A stretch of 64,000 nucleotides of DNA from Enterobacter sp. RHBSTW-00994 (GCF_013782625.1 NZ_CP056199.1:3862588-3926587), one strand, 5' to 3'. Shown: positions 43,827-53,525, numbered from the stretch's first letter. The notes: generated by a model from the sequence alone, not told the origin. A program made the numbers and translations.

Positions 43827-43850
43827 TGATTAACACCTTATTTATTGCTG

Positions 43851-43878
43851 TGGTTTTTATGGTTTCTTTTCCTAAATG
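43851..43878. repeat. Direct repeat copy 2 in the citS-citA intergenic region
   Basis: Second copy, beginning TGGTTTTTATGGTTTCTTTT. A TGTGATTAACA half-match to CRP overlaps the end of copy 1. The 345 bases between the citS and citA starts otherwise hold no gene. Confidence 0.55.
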
Positions 43879-44044
43879 AACAAACAAATAACATTTAGTA
43901 ATTGGGTATAAAGGCGGTAACGCTTTCACATAAATCTTTTACAACCCTTGCTGTGCAAGGGATCACAAGTTTTTGGCAAACTCAGCGTCGACACTGAAAA
44001 AGATGATATATTGGCAACCTTTATTGATACCTTGCGTGATAGTT

Positions 44045-45682
44045 ATGAAAGTATCTTTTCAAATCAAACTGTTTGTTTCGCTGATGGCTTTTTTCTCAGT
44101 GCTGTTTGCGTTATTGGGCGGATATTATTACGCCGAAGTCGGAAAGCAGCTATATCAGGAAATGAGCGGGCGAGCGAAAATACAAGCTGAGGAAATTGCA
44201 ATTATTCCGACTTTACGCAATGAAGTTGAACAAAAAGATATCAAAGCCATCCATAACTTCATGCAGAAAATAGCAGAACGCAGCGATGCCAGTTTTATTG
44301 TGATTGGTGATAATAGAGGACAGCACCTGTTCCACTCCGTGTTTTCTGATCGGGTGGGGACAACGCTGGTCGGTGGCGACAATGCAGAGGTGTTGCAAGG
44401 CAAAAGCATTACAACGATCCGCAAGGGAGGGCTCGGTATTTCACTGCGCAGTAAAGCGCCCATTATCAACGATGCCGGTAAAGTGGTGGGCATTGTATCC
44501 GTGGGGTATCTCACGAGTTATCTCGATACCATCACCGTGAATAAAGTGGTCAATATCCTGATTGCCGCCGTGCTGTTGCTGATCGCACTCTTTATTTTCT
44601 CCTGGTTTTTCACCCGCAGTATTAAGAAGCAGATCTTCTCCCTTGAACCGCGAGAAATCGGCCTGCTGGTCCGCCAGCAAAAAGCGATGATGGAGTCCAT
44701 TTATGAAGGGGTCATTGCGATCGACGATAACCTGCGGATTGAGGTGATCAACCAGGCAGCCAGAAAACTGTTGGGGCTTAGCCAGCCCGCACGCGAGTTA
44801 CGCGGGCAGTTGATAAGCCAGGTTATCGCTCCTGTGCCCTTCTTTACGCTCCACACCATGCTGGAAAAAGACACCCACGATGAGATCTGTCATTTCAATG
44901 AACTGACGGTCATTGCCAGCCGTGTGCGGATCATGCTTGAAGATTCACTTCAGGGCTGGGTGATCACCTTCCGCGATCGCAACGAAATAGACTCCCTCAG
45001 TGCTCAACTGAGCCAGGTGAAGCGTTATGTCGACAACCTGCGCATTATGCGTCACGAGCAGCTTAATCGTATGACCACGCTTTCAGGTTTGCTGCATATG
45101 GGCCGTTATGATGAGGCAATTGGCTACATTCAGGCACAATCAGAACATGCACAAGAGCTGCTGGACTTTATCTCCTCGCGCTTCAGTTCACCCACGCTGT
45201 GTGGGCTACTGCTGGGTAAATCCGCACGCGCCAGGGAAAAAGGGGTCGAGTTGCGCTTTGACCCCGCCTGCCGGATGGACAAACCTTTTATTCCGCTGCC
45301 TGAAGCTGAGTTGATTTCGATTATCGGTAATTTGCTGGATAACGCGATTGAAGCGACCCAGCGCGCACCACTCCCGCATGAGCCTGTAGAGGTACTGATA
45401 AAGCTGAACGAACTCGAACTGATCATCGAAGTCGCTGACCAGGGCGTTGGCATTAAGCCGGAGATCCGTGAGCGAATATTTGAACGCGGCATCACGACGA
45501 AAACACGCGGCGATCATGGTATTGGTCTGTATTTGATCGAAAGCTATGTCACCCAGACTGGCGGCTCGATAGAAGTTGCCGATAACACGCCCCGTGGCGT
45601 TATTTTCTCTCTGTTTATCCCCGCCACAGGAACCGCCCGGCATCCCGCACAGGAACTGGAAGATACCGACTATGCAACATGA
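44045..45682 (+). CDS. citA: CitA-type citrate sensor histidine kinase
   Basis: Membrane sensor kinase of the CitA/DcuS family, 545 residues. A first membrane helix (about 8-28) precedes a periplasmic PAS domain with the family's ligand-site segments ASFIVIGDNRGQHLFH and GKVVGIVSVGYL. A second helix (about 165-190), a cytosolic PAS domain (SIYEGVIAIDDNLRIEVIN), the phosphoacceptor histidine in MRHEQLNRM and a kinase domain with NLLDNAIEA and GDHGIGLYLI follow. Start choice is uncertain: 44003 and 43973 are also open and ribosome sites are weak. It overlaps citB by 11 bases. Confidence 0.9.
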   Translation: MKVSFQIKLFVSLMAFFSVLFALLGGYYYAEVGKQLYQEMSGRAKIQAEEIAIIPTLRNEVEQKDIKAIHNFMQKIAERSDASFIVIGDNRGQHLFHSVFSDRVGTTLVGGDNAEVLQGKSITTIRKGGLGISLRSKAPIINDAGKVVGIVSVGYLTSYLDTITVNKVVNILIAAVLLLIALFIFSWFFTRSIKKQIFSLEPREIGLLVRQQKAMMESIYEGVIAIDDNLRIEVINQAARKLLGLSQPARELRGQLISQVIAPVPFFTLHTMLEKDTHDEICHFNELTVIASRVRIMLEDSLQGWVITFRDRNEIDSLSAQLSQVKRYVDNLRIMRHEQLNRMTTLSGLLHMGRYDEAIGYIQAQSEHAQELLDFISSRFSSPTLCGLLLGKSARAREKGVELRFDPACRMDKPFIPLPEAELISIIGNLLDNAIEATQRAPLPHEPVEVLIKLNELELIIEVADQGVGIKPEIRERIFERGITTKTRGDHGIGLYLIESYVTQTGGSIEVADNTPRGVIFSLFIPATGTARHPAQELEDTDYAT

Positions 45683-46364
45683 ACTTATCGACGTATTGAT
45701 TGTTGAAGACGAGAACGAGCTGGCGCAACTTCACGCTGAACTTATCAGTAAACACCCGCGCCTGAGGCTGGTAGGTATAGCATCATCGCTGGCTGATGCT
45801 CATATTCAGCTAGAAAGCAAACACCCGCAGCTCATGCTGTTAGACAACTACCTGCCCGATGGCAAGGGGATTACGCTTATCAGTAATCCCCTGCTGGCGC
45901 GCGCAAACTGCTCGGTCATTTTTATTACCGCAGCCAGTGATATGGACACCTGTAGCCAGGCAATTCGCAACGGCGCATTTGACTACATCCTGAAACCCGT
46001 CTCCTGGAAACGACTCAGCCAGTCGCTTGAGCGCTTTGTGCAATTTGCAGAGCAGCAACGCGTATGGAAAATTGTTGATCAGCAAAACGTGGACTCGTTG
46101 TATCAGCTACAGGCGAAAAACTACCGCCTGGATAATGGCAGTAAGGGGATCGAAGAGAACACGTTGTCACTGGTACAGGCACTGTTCAATGAAAAGTCGG
46201 CCCATTGCTTTTCAGTCGACGAAGTGGTCAGCGAGACGGGATTGAGCAAAACCACGACACGCCGCTACCTGGAACATTGCGTGGAGGCGGGTTTTTTGAG
46301 CGTAGAGATGTTGTACGGGAAGATTGGGCATCCGCGAAGAATGTATAAGCGCAATGCAGTTTGA
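45672..46364 (+). CDS. citB: CitB-type response regulator
   Basis: Partner of CitA, 230 residues. The receiver domain has the acidic pair in VLIVEDENELAQ, the phosphoacceptor Asp in LMLLDNYLPDG and the conserved Lys in YILKPVSW. The C-terminal CitT-type helix-turn-helix is SVDEVVSETGLSKTTTRRYLE. By family precedent it activates the divergent citrate fermentation operon. It is convergent with speC across a palindromic terminator. Confidence 0.92.
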   Translation: MQHELIDVLIVEDENELAQLHAELISKHPRLRLVGIASSLADAHIQLESKHPQLMLLDNYLPDGKGITLISNPLLARANCSVIFITAASDMDTCSQAIRNGAFDYILKPVSWKRLSQSLERFVQFAEQQRVWKIVDQQNVDSLYQLQAKNYRLDNGSKGIEENTLSLVQALFNEKSAHCFSVDEVVSETGLSKTTTRRYLEHCVEAGFLSVEMLYGKIGHPRRMYKRNAV

Positions 46365-46374
46365 GCCACTCACT

Positions 46375-46405
46375 TTAATCCTCTCCCCTTTGGGGAGAGG
46401 ATTAA
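46375..46405. terminator. Bidirectional palindromic terminator between citB and speC
   Basis: TTAATCCTCTCCCC-TTT-GGGGAGAGGATTAA is a perfect 14-bp inverted repeat between convergent genes. The same CCTCTCCCC core recurs in several other gene junctions in the window. Confidence 0.7.
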
Positions 46406-46412
46406 GCCGCAC

Positions 46413-48548
46413 TTATTTCAACACGTACCCATACAGCCGCTTGATTCCATCTGCGTCTTTCTCGCTGTAAACGCCCTGAAGCTCCGGCGAGAAACCGGGC
46501 AGCAGGTTCACACCTTCCTCCAGCGCCAGGAAGTAACGCTGTACTGCACCACCCCACACTTCACCCGGTACAACACACAACACACCCGGCGGGTATGGCA
46601 GCGCACCTTCCGCAGCAATACGGCCTTCGGCATCCCGGATGCGCACCAGCTCGACATTTCCGCGAATGTATTCCTGATTGGCATCCTGAGGATTCATCAC
46701 CACTGCCGGCAGACTCTCCTTACGGAACATCGCTTTTTGCAGATCCTTCACGTTAAAGCTGACGTACAGGTCGTGCATCTCCTGGCACAGTTCACGCAAC
46801 GTGTAATCGCGGTAACGCACCGGGTATTTCTGGTAAATGGTTGGTAGCACGTCAGCAAGCGGCGTGTCATCCTCAATATGCTGTTCGAACTGACCGAGCA
46901 TAGCCACGAGCTGCGCCAGCTTCTCGGCACTTTCAGCAGGCGTCAGCAGGAAGAGGATCGAATTGAGGTCGCACTTCTCCGGCACGATGCCGTTTTCACG
47001 CAGGTAGTGCGCGAGAATGGTCGCCGGAATGCCGAACCCGGTATATTCGCCCGTTTCAGCATCAATACCTGGCGTGGTGAGCAACAGCTTGCAGGGATCC
47101 ACAAAGTACTGCTCGCTCGCATACCCCTCAAACCCGTGCCATTTCGCACCCGGTTCAAAACTGAAGAAACGGCGCTCGCTGGCGATGGTACGGGTCGCGT
47201 GATCCTGCCACGGACGTCCGGCAACCACTGGCGGGATAAAAGGCTTGATCATGTGGCAGTTCGCAATGATCGCCTTGCGCGCTTCAATCCCCAGCTCCAC
47301 ACATTCTGCCCAGAGCCTGCGCCCACTTTCGCCTTCATGGATTTTGGCATTCACATCCAGCGCGGCAAACAGTGGGTAGAACGGGCTCGTTGAGGCATGC
47401 AGCATGAACGCGTTGTTGAGCCGTTTATGTGGACAAAAGCGCGCCTGACCACGGATATGGTTATCTTTCTTGTGAATTTGCGAGGTTTGCGAGAACCCGG
47501 CCTGCTGCTTATGCACCGATTGCGTCACAAAAATGCCCGGATCGTTCTCGTTCAGTTCCAGCAACAGCGGCGAACTGTCTGCCATCATCGGAATAAACTG
47601 CTCATATCCCACCCAGGCGGAGTCAAACAGAATGTAGTCGCAGAGATGACCAATCTTATCGATGACCTGGCGGGCGTTGTAGATCGTACCATCGTAGGTT
47701 CCAAGCTGGATCACCGCCAGACGGAACGGGCGTGCATCATTGGCTTTTTCAGGAGCGACTTCGCGGATCAGCCTGCGGAGATAGGCATCATCAAAGCAAT
47801 GCTCATCAATACCGCCAATAAAGCCAAACGGGTTTCTTGCTGCTTCGAGATAGACCGGTGTAGCCCCGGCCTGAATCAACGCCCCGTGATGGTTCGATTT
47901 ATGGTTATTACGATCAAAAAGCACCAGGTCGCCACGGGTTAACAAGGCGTTAGTGACAACCTTGTTTGCGGCGGATGTACCGTTAAGGACAAAGTAAGTT
48001 TTATCGGCGTTAAACACTTTTGCCGCAAACTTCTGCGCATGCTTGGCAGAGCCTTCGTGGATCAGCAGATCGCCAAGTTTCACATCGGCATTGCACATAT
48101 CGGCACGAAAGACATTCTCACCAAAGAAATCATAGAACTGGCGTCCTGCCGGGTGCTTTTTAAAAAATGCACCGTGCTGATGACCAGGACAGGCAAAAGT
48201 ACTGTTATCCATTGCCACATACTGGCTCAGGGTGTCAAAAAAAGGCGGCAGCAGATTCTCTTCGTAGTGACAAGCTGCGGATTCCAGTTCCAGGAACTCC
48301 TGGGCTTTGCCCGTAATGATTGCTGTGACCCCATCAGGGATCTCAACCTGCTCTTGTGAGAACATAAAAACAGGCAACTGAAAGCCCGTGCGTTTCAGTA
48401 ACGCAAGGATGCCGCTACAACTCTCAGCGACCGTAATGACGACTGCCGCCACATCGGTAAAGTCTGTATTGTCCAGAGTCACCTTTTCGCGGTGCGTGGA
48501 CAGCGTGGATACCAGCTCGCGGCTGACGGCAATTTTCATTGATTTCAT
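46413..48548 (-). CDS. speC: Constitutive ornithine decarboxylase
   Basis: PLP-dependent decarboxylation of ornithine to putrescine, the direct polyamine route. It has 711 residues. The PLP lysine lies in TQSVHKQQAGFSQTS. The N-terminal wing domain, the FACPGHQHGAFFKKHPAG block and YVLNGTSAANK-type segments match E. coli SpeC. The start MKSMKIA at 48548 matches E. coli; 20 more codons are open upstream. With speA and speB it gives this segment both routes to putrescine. Confidence 0.97.
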   Translation of the reverse strand: MKSMKIAVSRELVSTLSTHREKVTLDNTDFTDVAAVVITVAESCSGILALLKRTGFQLPVFMFSQEQVEIPDGVTAIITGKAQEFLELESAACHYEENLLPPFFDTLSQYVAMDNSTFACPGHQHGAFFKKHPAGRQFYDFFGENVFRADMCNADVKLGDLLIHEGSAKHAQKFAAKVFNADKTYFVLNGTSAANKVVTNALLTRGDLVLFDRNNHKSNHHGALIQAGATPVYLEAARNPFGFIGGIDEHCFDDAYLRRLIREVAPEKANDARPFRLAVIQLGTYDGTIYNARQVIDKIGHLCDYILFDSAWVGYEQFIPMMADSSPLLLELNENDPGIFVTQSVHKQQAGFSQTSQIHKKDNHIRGQARFCPHKRLNNAFMLHASTSPFYPLFAALDVNAKIHEGESGRRLWAECVELGIEARKAIIANCHMIKPFIPPVVAGRPWQDHATRTIASERRFFSFEPGAKWHGFEGYASEQYFVDPCKLLLTTPGIDAETGEYTGFGIPATILAHYLRENGIVPEKCDLNSILFLLTPAESAEKLAQLVAMLGQFEQHIEDDTPLADVLPTIYQKYPVRYRDYTLRELCQEMHDLYVSFNVKDLQKAMFRKESLPAVVMNPQDANQEYIRGNVELVRIRDAEGRIAAEGALPYPPGVLCVVPGEVWGGAVQRYFLALEEGVNLLPGFSPELQGVYSEKDADGIKRLYGYVLK

Positions 48549-48950
48549 AAGCGCAAATACCCGTTTCAGGGGAGAAAAAGCCCCGGACAGCGTTATCACG
48601 CTGCCCAACGAATGTGTCTGACCGGAACTCAGCTCCGACCGCCAGACATCAGTAAAATCAGAACGCGTCTGGTTTTACTGTTGTCCTGCAGCAAGCCTGC
48701 GTTACCCTCACCGCATGGTGGGACAGGAAGTGAAAATAGTGATACGGAATGGCATTCGCGCAGCGGTAAACAGCGTCATCATTGGGCGGCTCCGTATCTG
48801 AAGAGGAGAAAATTCGCGCAATCATGTCACCTTTTATTTTGAGGTGCAAGAAGGAATCATTATGCATTTAATGAGCGAATGTTACCCCCTTAAACCGCGA
48901 TGCCGTGTCATAATAATGCAATATCAATGATTAAATAACAGGAGTTTACC
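48549..48950. other. speC-yqgA divergent intergenic region, no gene seen
   Basis: About 400 bases that must hold the minus-strand speC promoter and plus-strand yqgA promoter. Short open frames on both strands lack recognisable products. An ATAATAAT stretch about 38 bases before the yqgA start is a possible -10 region. I see no strong hairpin or known RNA. Confidence 0.4.
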
Positions 48951-49664
48951 GTGGTTATCGGGCCCTTTATTAATGCAGGTGCTGTACTATTGGGCGGCGT
49001 GCTCGGCGCAGTGTTAAGCCAGCGATTACCGGAACGTATTCGCTTATCCATGCCCTCTATTTTTGGTCTGGCTTCGTTAGGCATTGGTATTTTGTTGGTG
49101 ATCAAGTGCGCTAACCTGCCAGTCATGGTGCTCGCCACGCTGCTTGGTGCACTGATTGGTGAGTTGTGTTATCTGGAAAAGGGCATCAACGGCGCGGTAA
49201 GCAAAGCCAAAAATATGATCTCCCGCCCTGGTAAGACGAAAAACGGTAGCCACGAATCATTTATTCAAAACTATGTCGCGATAATTATTCTTTTCTGTGC
49301 CAGTGGAACAGGGATTTTTGGCTCAATGCAGGAAGGCATGACGGGTGATCCAAGCATACTGATTGCTAAGGCATTTCTTGATTTCTTTACGGCAACTATT
49401 TTCGCCACAACACTTGGCATCGCCGTTGCCGCTATTTGCGTGCCGATGCTGTTGATCCAACTCGCGCTGGCCACCTGTGCGACACTCATCCTTCCGCTGA
49501 CAACGCCCGCTATGATGGCAGACTTTACCGCCGTAGGCGGCCTGCTCCTGCTGGCAACAGGACTACGTATCTGCGGAATTAAGATGTTTGCGGTGGTCAA
49601 CATGCTGCCTGCATTATTGATTGCAATGCCGCTTTCCGCGCTCTGGACGCACTTTTTCGCCTAA
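48951..49664 (+). CDS. yqgA: YqgA membrane protein (DUF554)
   Basis: A 237-residue inner-membrane protein of the DUF554 family with about six or seven hydrophobic segments (GPFINAGAVLLGGVLGA, GILLVIKCANLPVMVLATL, ALLIAMPLSALW). Function unknown. The start is GTG at 48951 with a CAGGAG ribosome site. In E. coli it also separates speC from pheV, so the arrangement is conserved. Confidence 0.93.
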   Translation: MVIGPFINAGAVLLGGVLGAVLSQRLPERIRLSMPSIFGLASLGIGILLVIKCANLPVMVLATLLGALIGELCYLEKGINGAVSKAKNMISRPGKTKNGSHESFIQNYVAIIILFCASGTGIFGSMQEGMTGDPSILIAKAFLDFFTATIFATTLGIAVAAICVPMLLIQLALATCATLILPLTTPAMMADFTAVGGLLLLATGLRICGIKMFAVVNMLPALLIAMPLSALWTHFFA

Positions 49665-49759
49665 GATGGCAGCGAAGTGGCGAGAGAGTGTGCAGTCTGT
49701 AACGAAAACGACAAATTTCGTTGACGGCAGAGGGCGAATCGGTTTTAATGCGCCCCGTT

Positions 49760-49835
49760 GCCCGGATAGCTCAGTCGGTAGAGCAGGGGATTGAAAATCC
49801 CCGTGTCCTTGGTTCGATTCCGAGTCCGGGCACCA
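49760..49835 (+). tRNA. pheV: tRNA-Phe (anticodon GAA), island integration site
   Basis: 76 bases identical in layout to E. coli tRNA-Phe. The acceptor stem is GCCCGGA/TCCGGGC, with the D-loop AGCTCAGTCGGTAGAGC, anticodon loop TTGAAAA (anticodon GAA), T-loop GGTTCGATTCC and encoded CCA. Downstream DNA switches to mobile-island content, so it is the target of the neighbouring integrase. Confidence 0.98.
49813..49835 (+). other. Predicted attL core (3' end of pheV)
   Basis: Integrases of pheV/pheU islands recombine within the tRNA 3' end, here the T-arm and acceptor through the CCA. No second copy occurs later in the window, so attR must lie beyond 64000. Exact crossover is inferred. Confidence 0.6.
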
Positions 49836-49946
49836 CTTATTCAGAGCCTGTTCGTTAAGAGATGAGATCCTTAACGGGCAAGACAGTAGTCCCCAGACGG
49901 CATGATTATGGTACTTGCGTTACCGCATCAGTTGAACACGGGACTT

Positions 49947-49983
49947 AAATCCAGAGGATGTTTCAGCCATCCTCTGGATTTCT
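49947..49983 (+). terminator. Hairpin terminator downstream of pheV
   Basis: AAATCCAGAGGATG pairs with CATCCTCTGGATTT around a 7-base loop, then runs into CTCTCG. It lies about 110 bases past the tRNA and before the convergent integrase gene. The remaining gap to 50112 shows no gene. Confidence 0.7.
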
Positions 49984-50111
49984 CTCGTCCAAAATTTACT
50001 TCACGAACGTATTTACCCTCAGATCTGCCCTGTGTCAATCTTTTGTAAAGCAAACATCCCTTTTTTTTCCATTTTTAATTTCATCAACTTAGATTTAACT
50101 TAAGATTAGTC

Positions 50112-51071
50112 TTATGCCGCATCCAGCTCCTCCAGCATGTCCCGGACCTTATCCAGGTCACTTTCAACATATTCCAGCGTGACCGCCGGTGTTGAATGAC
50201 CCAGCAGGTCCTGTGCCATCTTCAGGTTACGATCCGGCAAACGCATCAGGTTAGTCGCGATGGTGTGTCGGAACCTGTGCGGACTGACTGTAAAACCGCA
50301 TTCTCGTGAAAGTCGTCTGAAAAACGCACGCAACGGCGGATAATCCATGTTGCTACTGATTTCATTCTTCCGGCCATCAAAGCGAGAAAGATTAAACAAC
50401 TGGTCCTGCATCTTCGCGCCACGCTCAAGGGAAAGGTTATAGAGCCTTTCAAGTCTGGGTCGTAGGTTTTCAGTAATCGGAACCCGGTGTTCCTTATGGT
50501 TCTTGGAACCCTCAGGCCGGAGATTAATCCATCGGTGCTCAAAATTTACATCCTCCAGGCGAATGTGCAGCAGCTGGTTCTGGCGCATTCCTGTTCTCCG
50601 CAATGCATCCAGTACCGTTAACCAGAACCATGCTGGCCGTAAGGCGCTTTTTCTTAACTCCATCATACCAACCCGTTCATCCTCTTCCCTCGCCTGCATG
50701 TGCAGATAAATTTTATTCATCTGTACATCAGTCAGTGTTTTTTTGCGTTTGACATCGGGCCGGGTAATTACCCCGTTGAAAGGATTTTCCCTCATCGTTA
50801 CAAGCCCATTAACGATGGCGTGATTAAATATAGCGCGCATATGAGTCACTTTATTATTCCATGTCGTTCTGCTCAGTCCTTCCTCATGGATAATTTTTCG
50901 GCGCCACGTTAAAACCAGCGTTTTATCAACCTGCTCAGGTGAAATACCTTCACCGCTAAAGGAAATGAATGATCTGACTACCTTCCTGTAGCTCCACTCC
51001 GTAGCCGGGCGCAAAGATTTACTGAAAAAATAATCATCCAGCACTTGTTCAAATGCATTGTTCATATTCAC
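50112..51071 (-). CDS. Tyrosine recombinase (island integrase)
   Basis: A 319-residue site-specific recombinase with an N-terminal SAM-like core-binding domain (about 10-100) and a C-terminal catalytic domain. Catalytic residues are visible: Arg in RRTGMRQNQLLHI, then HRFRHT (H-x-x-R), the second His in DLLGHST and the nucleophile Tyr in TLEYVES. It is transcribed toward pheV, typical of islands integrated at tRNA 3' ends. No excisionase gene was recognised. Confidence 0.95.
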   Translation of the reverse strand: MNMNNAFEQVLDDYFFSKSLRPATEWSYRKVVRSFISFSGEGISPEQVDKTLVLTWRRKIIHEEGLSRTTWNNKVTHMRAIFNHAIVNGLVTMRENPFNGVITRPDVKRKKTLTDVQMNKIYLHMQAREEDERVGMMELRKSALRPAWFWLTVLDALRRTGMRQNQLLHIRLEDVNFEHRWINLRPEGSKNHKEHRVPITENLRPRLERLYNLSLERGAKMQDQLFNLSRFDGRKNEISSNMDYPPLRAFFRRLSRECGFTVSPHRFRHTIATNLMRLPDRNLKMAQDLLGHSTPAVTLEYVESDLDKVRDMLEELDAA

Positions 51072-51105
51072 CTCGTATATTGTTATTCTGACTTAAGCAA
51101 TAGTA

Positions 51106-52650
51106 TTAATTTCTTCGTGCAAGCCATAAACTGTCCGGTGGACAAGTTCCTTTTCTGTAAATAATGTCAGCGCTCAGCATGTATCCTGACATTTTGGTGT
51201 AACGACCGCTTTTGTCCGGCGTGTCGTATTTATGGTAATGCCAGAGACCTTTACCATTTCGTGAATAATGAACGTTCAGAGCTTCAAAGCTTTTTTGCAA
51301 CTCCGATTTATCCAGTGACTCATTTGTATTCAGCGACAAATATTTAAAAAAACACTCAGGTGAAACAATGAATACAAACTGAGCCAGAATATGTGCAAAA
51401 CTCTCGCCCTCATTGACACTAACCGTACCGTCAAGGATTGAGGATTTCAGCCAGTCCAGAAACTTTTCTCCTGGAGTGCCAGATTCCATCCCGACCAGCG
51501 GAGGCTCTTCAGAAGAAGTAGTTTCAACCTTCGCTTCAACAACAGGAGCACCTGAGCCCGACATCTGGTCAAGCACGCTAAGAAGTGCTGCGGTTGATAC
51601 CGACTCATCCGGGACAGTTTCATCACCTGTTCGTTCATCGGATGACTGAGTATCATGATTATCAAATGCCGAAAGCAACGTAACCTGACCGGTAACATCC
51701 CTGGCAGCATAATCACCTGTCTGGTTAGTATCGTAACCTATTGATACATTGTTAATTGGCTCTGGAACCGGTGTTATATTTTTGTGACTGGACGTTTGAT
51801 GCATATCGTCGTCTATTAAATTTGGGATATTGTTTGTTCTGGATTCTTCCTCCCCTTCCTCCCCTGTGGTGATCACCTTATCGCTTTCAGAGGGGCTTGC
51901 TGTACCAGAAACGGTTCCTGATTTATTGGCAACGCTGGCAAGCGCATCGCTGATGATGCTGTTGAGAATTCCAGACTGAGCTTTTTGTCCGCTGAGGTAC
52001 AAAAATAGCGCACCTGAAATCGCCGGCCAGCGTTGAAGCCAGATAGCCGCAGCATCCGGGATGAGTTTACTGGCAATGTACATTCCGTTCATTGAAGCCG
52101 TTCTCCCCTGCCGGGGACGCACCCGCCAGTTTGCACCGGGTATTTCCATCCCCGGACACCAGGCTTTTCCGTTCGCCAGGCTCCCTTCAATCTGCGACAA
52201 CCAGTCAAGATGATGAAAAAGCCCAGCCCAGAACACTGCGCATATCCAGGCAGGCCCCTGCTCTGCCTGCTCCTCAGGCGTCGCTCCCGGAGGTAACATC
52301 ATACCGCGTACCAGCCTCACGGCACTTGCGGCCACGGATAAACTGAGGTCAGTAAAGCCCCCTGGAGTGGCGAACGGCCCCGCCCAGGCTGCCGGTACTT
52401 CCTGAACGCGAGCGGCCATTTGCTCTAAGGGTTTTAGCCAGAATTCGTCAAAGGCAGACTGTGACAGTGGGCAATTTTCCCGCAACATCCGGACGAACTT
52501 CTGTCGCTCAGCAGTTCCCAGTAACAACTGACCGGACAGTACGTTCCGGAACCCTCCCGCTTGCGCCGGCTGCACGGATGGCCTTACTGAATGTTCCGTT
52601 CCGACTGCCAGCCCAAGGCCTGTTAACCATTTCAGTCCTCGCATAACCAC
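51106..52650 (-). CDS. TraI_2 (MobH-type relaxase-like) protein
   Basis: A 514-residue protein with an N-terminal region resembling the TraI_2 relaxase/HD-type domain (about 30-235), a long polar low-complexity linker (about 235-395) and a C-terminal TraI_2_C winged-helix-like domain (about 395-510). Active relatives carry a PGGLLDHSL-type histidine motif. Here the matching position reads PGGFTDLSL, with the histidine lost, although FHHLDWLSQ is present further on. It may be an inactive or repurposed relaxase, and is also shorter than the usual ~650-700 residues. It lies 34 bases upstream of the integrase on the same strand. Confidence 0.7.
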   Translation of the reverse strand: MVMRGLKWLTGLGLAVGTEHSVRPSVQPAQAGGFRNVLSGQLLLGTAERQKFVRMLRENCPLSQSAFDEFWLKPLEQMAARVQEVPAAWAGPFATPGGFTDLSLSVAASAVRLVRGMMLPPGATPEEQAEQGPAWICAVFWAGLFHHLDWLSQIEGSLANGKAWCPGMEIPGANWRVRPRQGRTASMNGMYIASKLIPDAAAIWLQRWPAISGALFLYLSGQKAQSGILNSIISDALASVANKSGTVSGTASPSESDKVITTGEEGEEESRTNNIPNLIDDDMHQTSSHKNITPVPEPINNVSIGYDTNQTGDYAARDVTGQVTLLSAFDNHDTQSSDERTGDETVPDESVSTAALLSVLDQMSGSGAPVVEAKVETTSSEEPPLVGMESGTPGEKFLDWLKSSILDGTVSVNEGESFAHILAQFVFIVSPECFFKYLSLNTNESLDKSELQKSFEALNVHYSRNGKGLWHYHKYDTPDKSGRYTKMSGYMLSADIIYRKGTCPPDSLWLARRN

Positions 52651-52778
52651 CCCATAACCAGATTCTGAATTGACGCTACGCTATGGAGACGGTTGTATTT
52701 TGCAAGTCAAAAGCCTTAGTTCCTGATTAAACAAAACGAACTTGCATTAATCCTTAAAGGCCGGTTCACAGTTTTCAG

Positions 52779-53402
52779 ATGAAGAGAATTCATCAGCATG
52801 CTTCCTTAAGCGCCATCAGAAATCTGAGGGAAGCGACAGAAATGCAAAGATTAGTAGTCTCTGGAATTATCCTCTGCTGGGGTCTTGTGAGTTACGGGCT
52901 TATCGCTCTAATTACGGGGTATCGGGATGGGATGGTGTATCTCTGGGGGCTTGTTTTGATATCCCCTTTTTCTCTGAGAGTGGTGAACTGGATGCAGCGC
53001 AGACTCATCAACCAGCCCTGCATCCTGAGCTACCATAAGCGCAGCTCAAGGATATTCGTGCATCTGTCGCCAAACCAGCCAACCGTCAGTATTTCATCCG
53101 AACGTGTGGTCTGGTTCTGGAATGGAGTGCTAACCAGTATAGAGGACGCTCTCAGTGGTAGAGAAAACACCATCGTGATTGCCTCCCATCTCCTCACCTC
53201 TTATCGAATTAAACGTATCAGAAGGCATCTTCAGATTCAGGCCGGACATTACCGAAGCCATGTCATACATGTCCCCTTCACACCCGCTGCGCGTGCAGTT
53301 ATGCAACTGGAAATTCTTCTTGCACAGTGGCGCTGGCGTGTACCGTCCAGAACGTTATGGCCCGTTCTTGTCATACGAAAAACTTTCAATCCGGAAAAAT
53401 AA
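52779..53402 (+). CDS. Hypothetical two-helix membrane protein
   Basis: A 207-residue protein not recognised as a known family. Two closely spaced hydrophobic segments (about residues 24-46 and 50-66) form a membrane hairpin. A basic cytosolic region rich in Arg and Ser follows, and hydrophobic beta-like stretches (RIFVHLSPNQPTVSI, VVWFWNGVLTSI) resemble the PH-like/PilJ-type membrane proteins found in conjugative elements. It is divergent from the TraI_2 gene. Start choice is uncertain; a later ATG at codon 22 also fits. Confidence 0.6.
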   Translation: MKRIHQHASLSAIRNLREATEMQRLVVSGIILCWGLVSYGLIALITGYRDGMVYLWGLVLISPFSLRVVNWMQRRLINQPCILSYHKRSSRIFVHLSPNQPTVSISSERVVWFWNGVLTSIEDALSGRENTIVIASHLLTSYRIKRIRRHLQIQAGHYRSHVIHVPFTPAARAVMQLEILLAQWRWRVPSRTLWPVLVIRKTFNPEK

Positions 53403-53508
53403 TTTCCCCTGTTTTGATTTTTCACCTGTTGTCACACTGGCTACATCAATGTAGTCGATCTGAACGATCGATTTTCATCGTTATACATCCACTCTGGTGC
53501 GCGGTAAC

Positions 53509-53525
53509 GTATCCACAGTGGATAC
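53509..53525. promoter_or_regulatory. 17-bp palindrome, probable operator for the downstream regulator
   Basis: GTATCCAC-A-GTGGATAC is a perfect 8-bp inverted repeat with a single central base, 54 bases upstream of the 338-residue protein's start. A related half-site (CATCCACTC) lies about 20 bases before it. Autoregulation is inferred. Confidence 0.5.
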
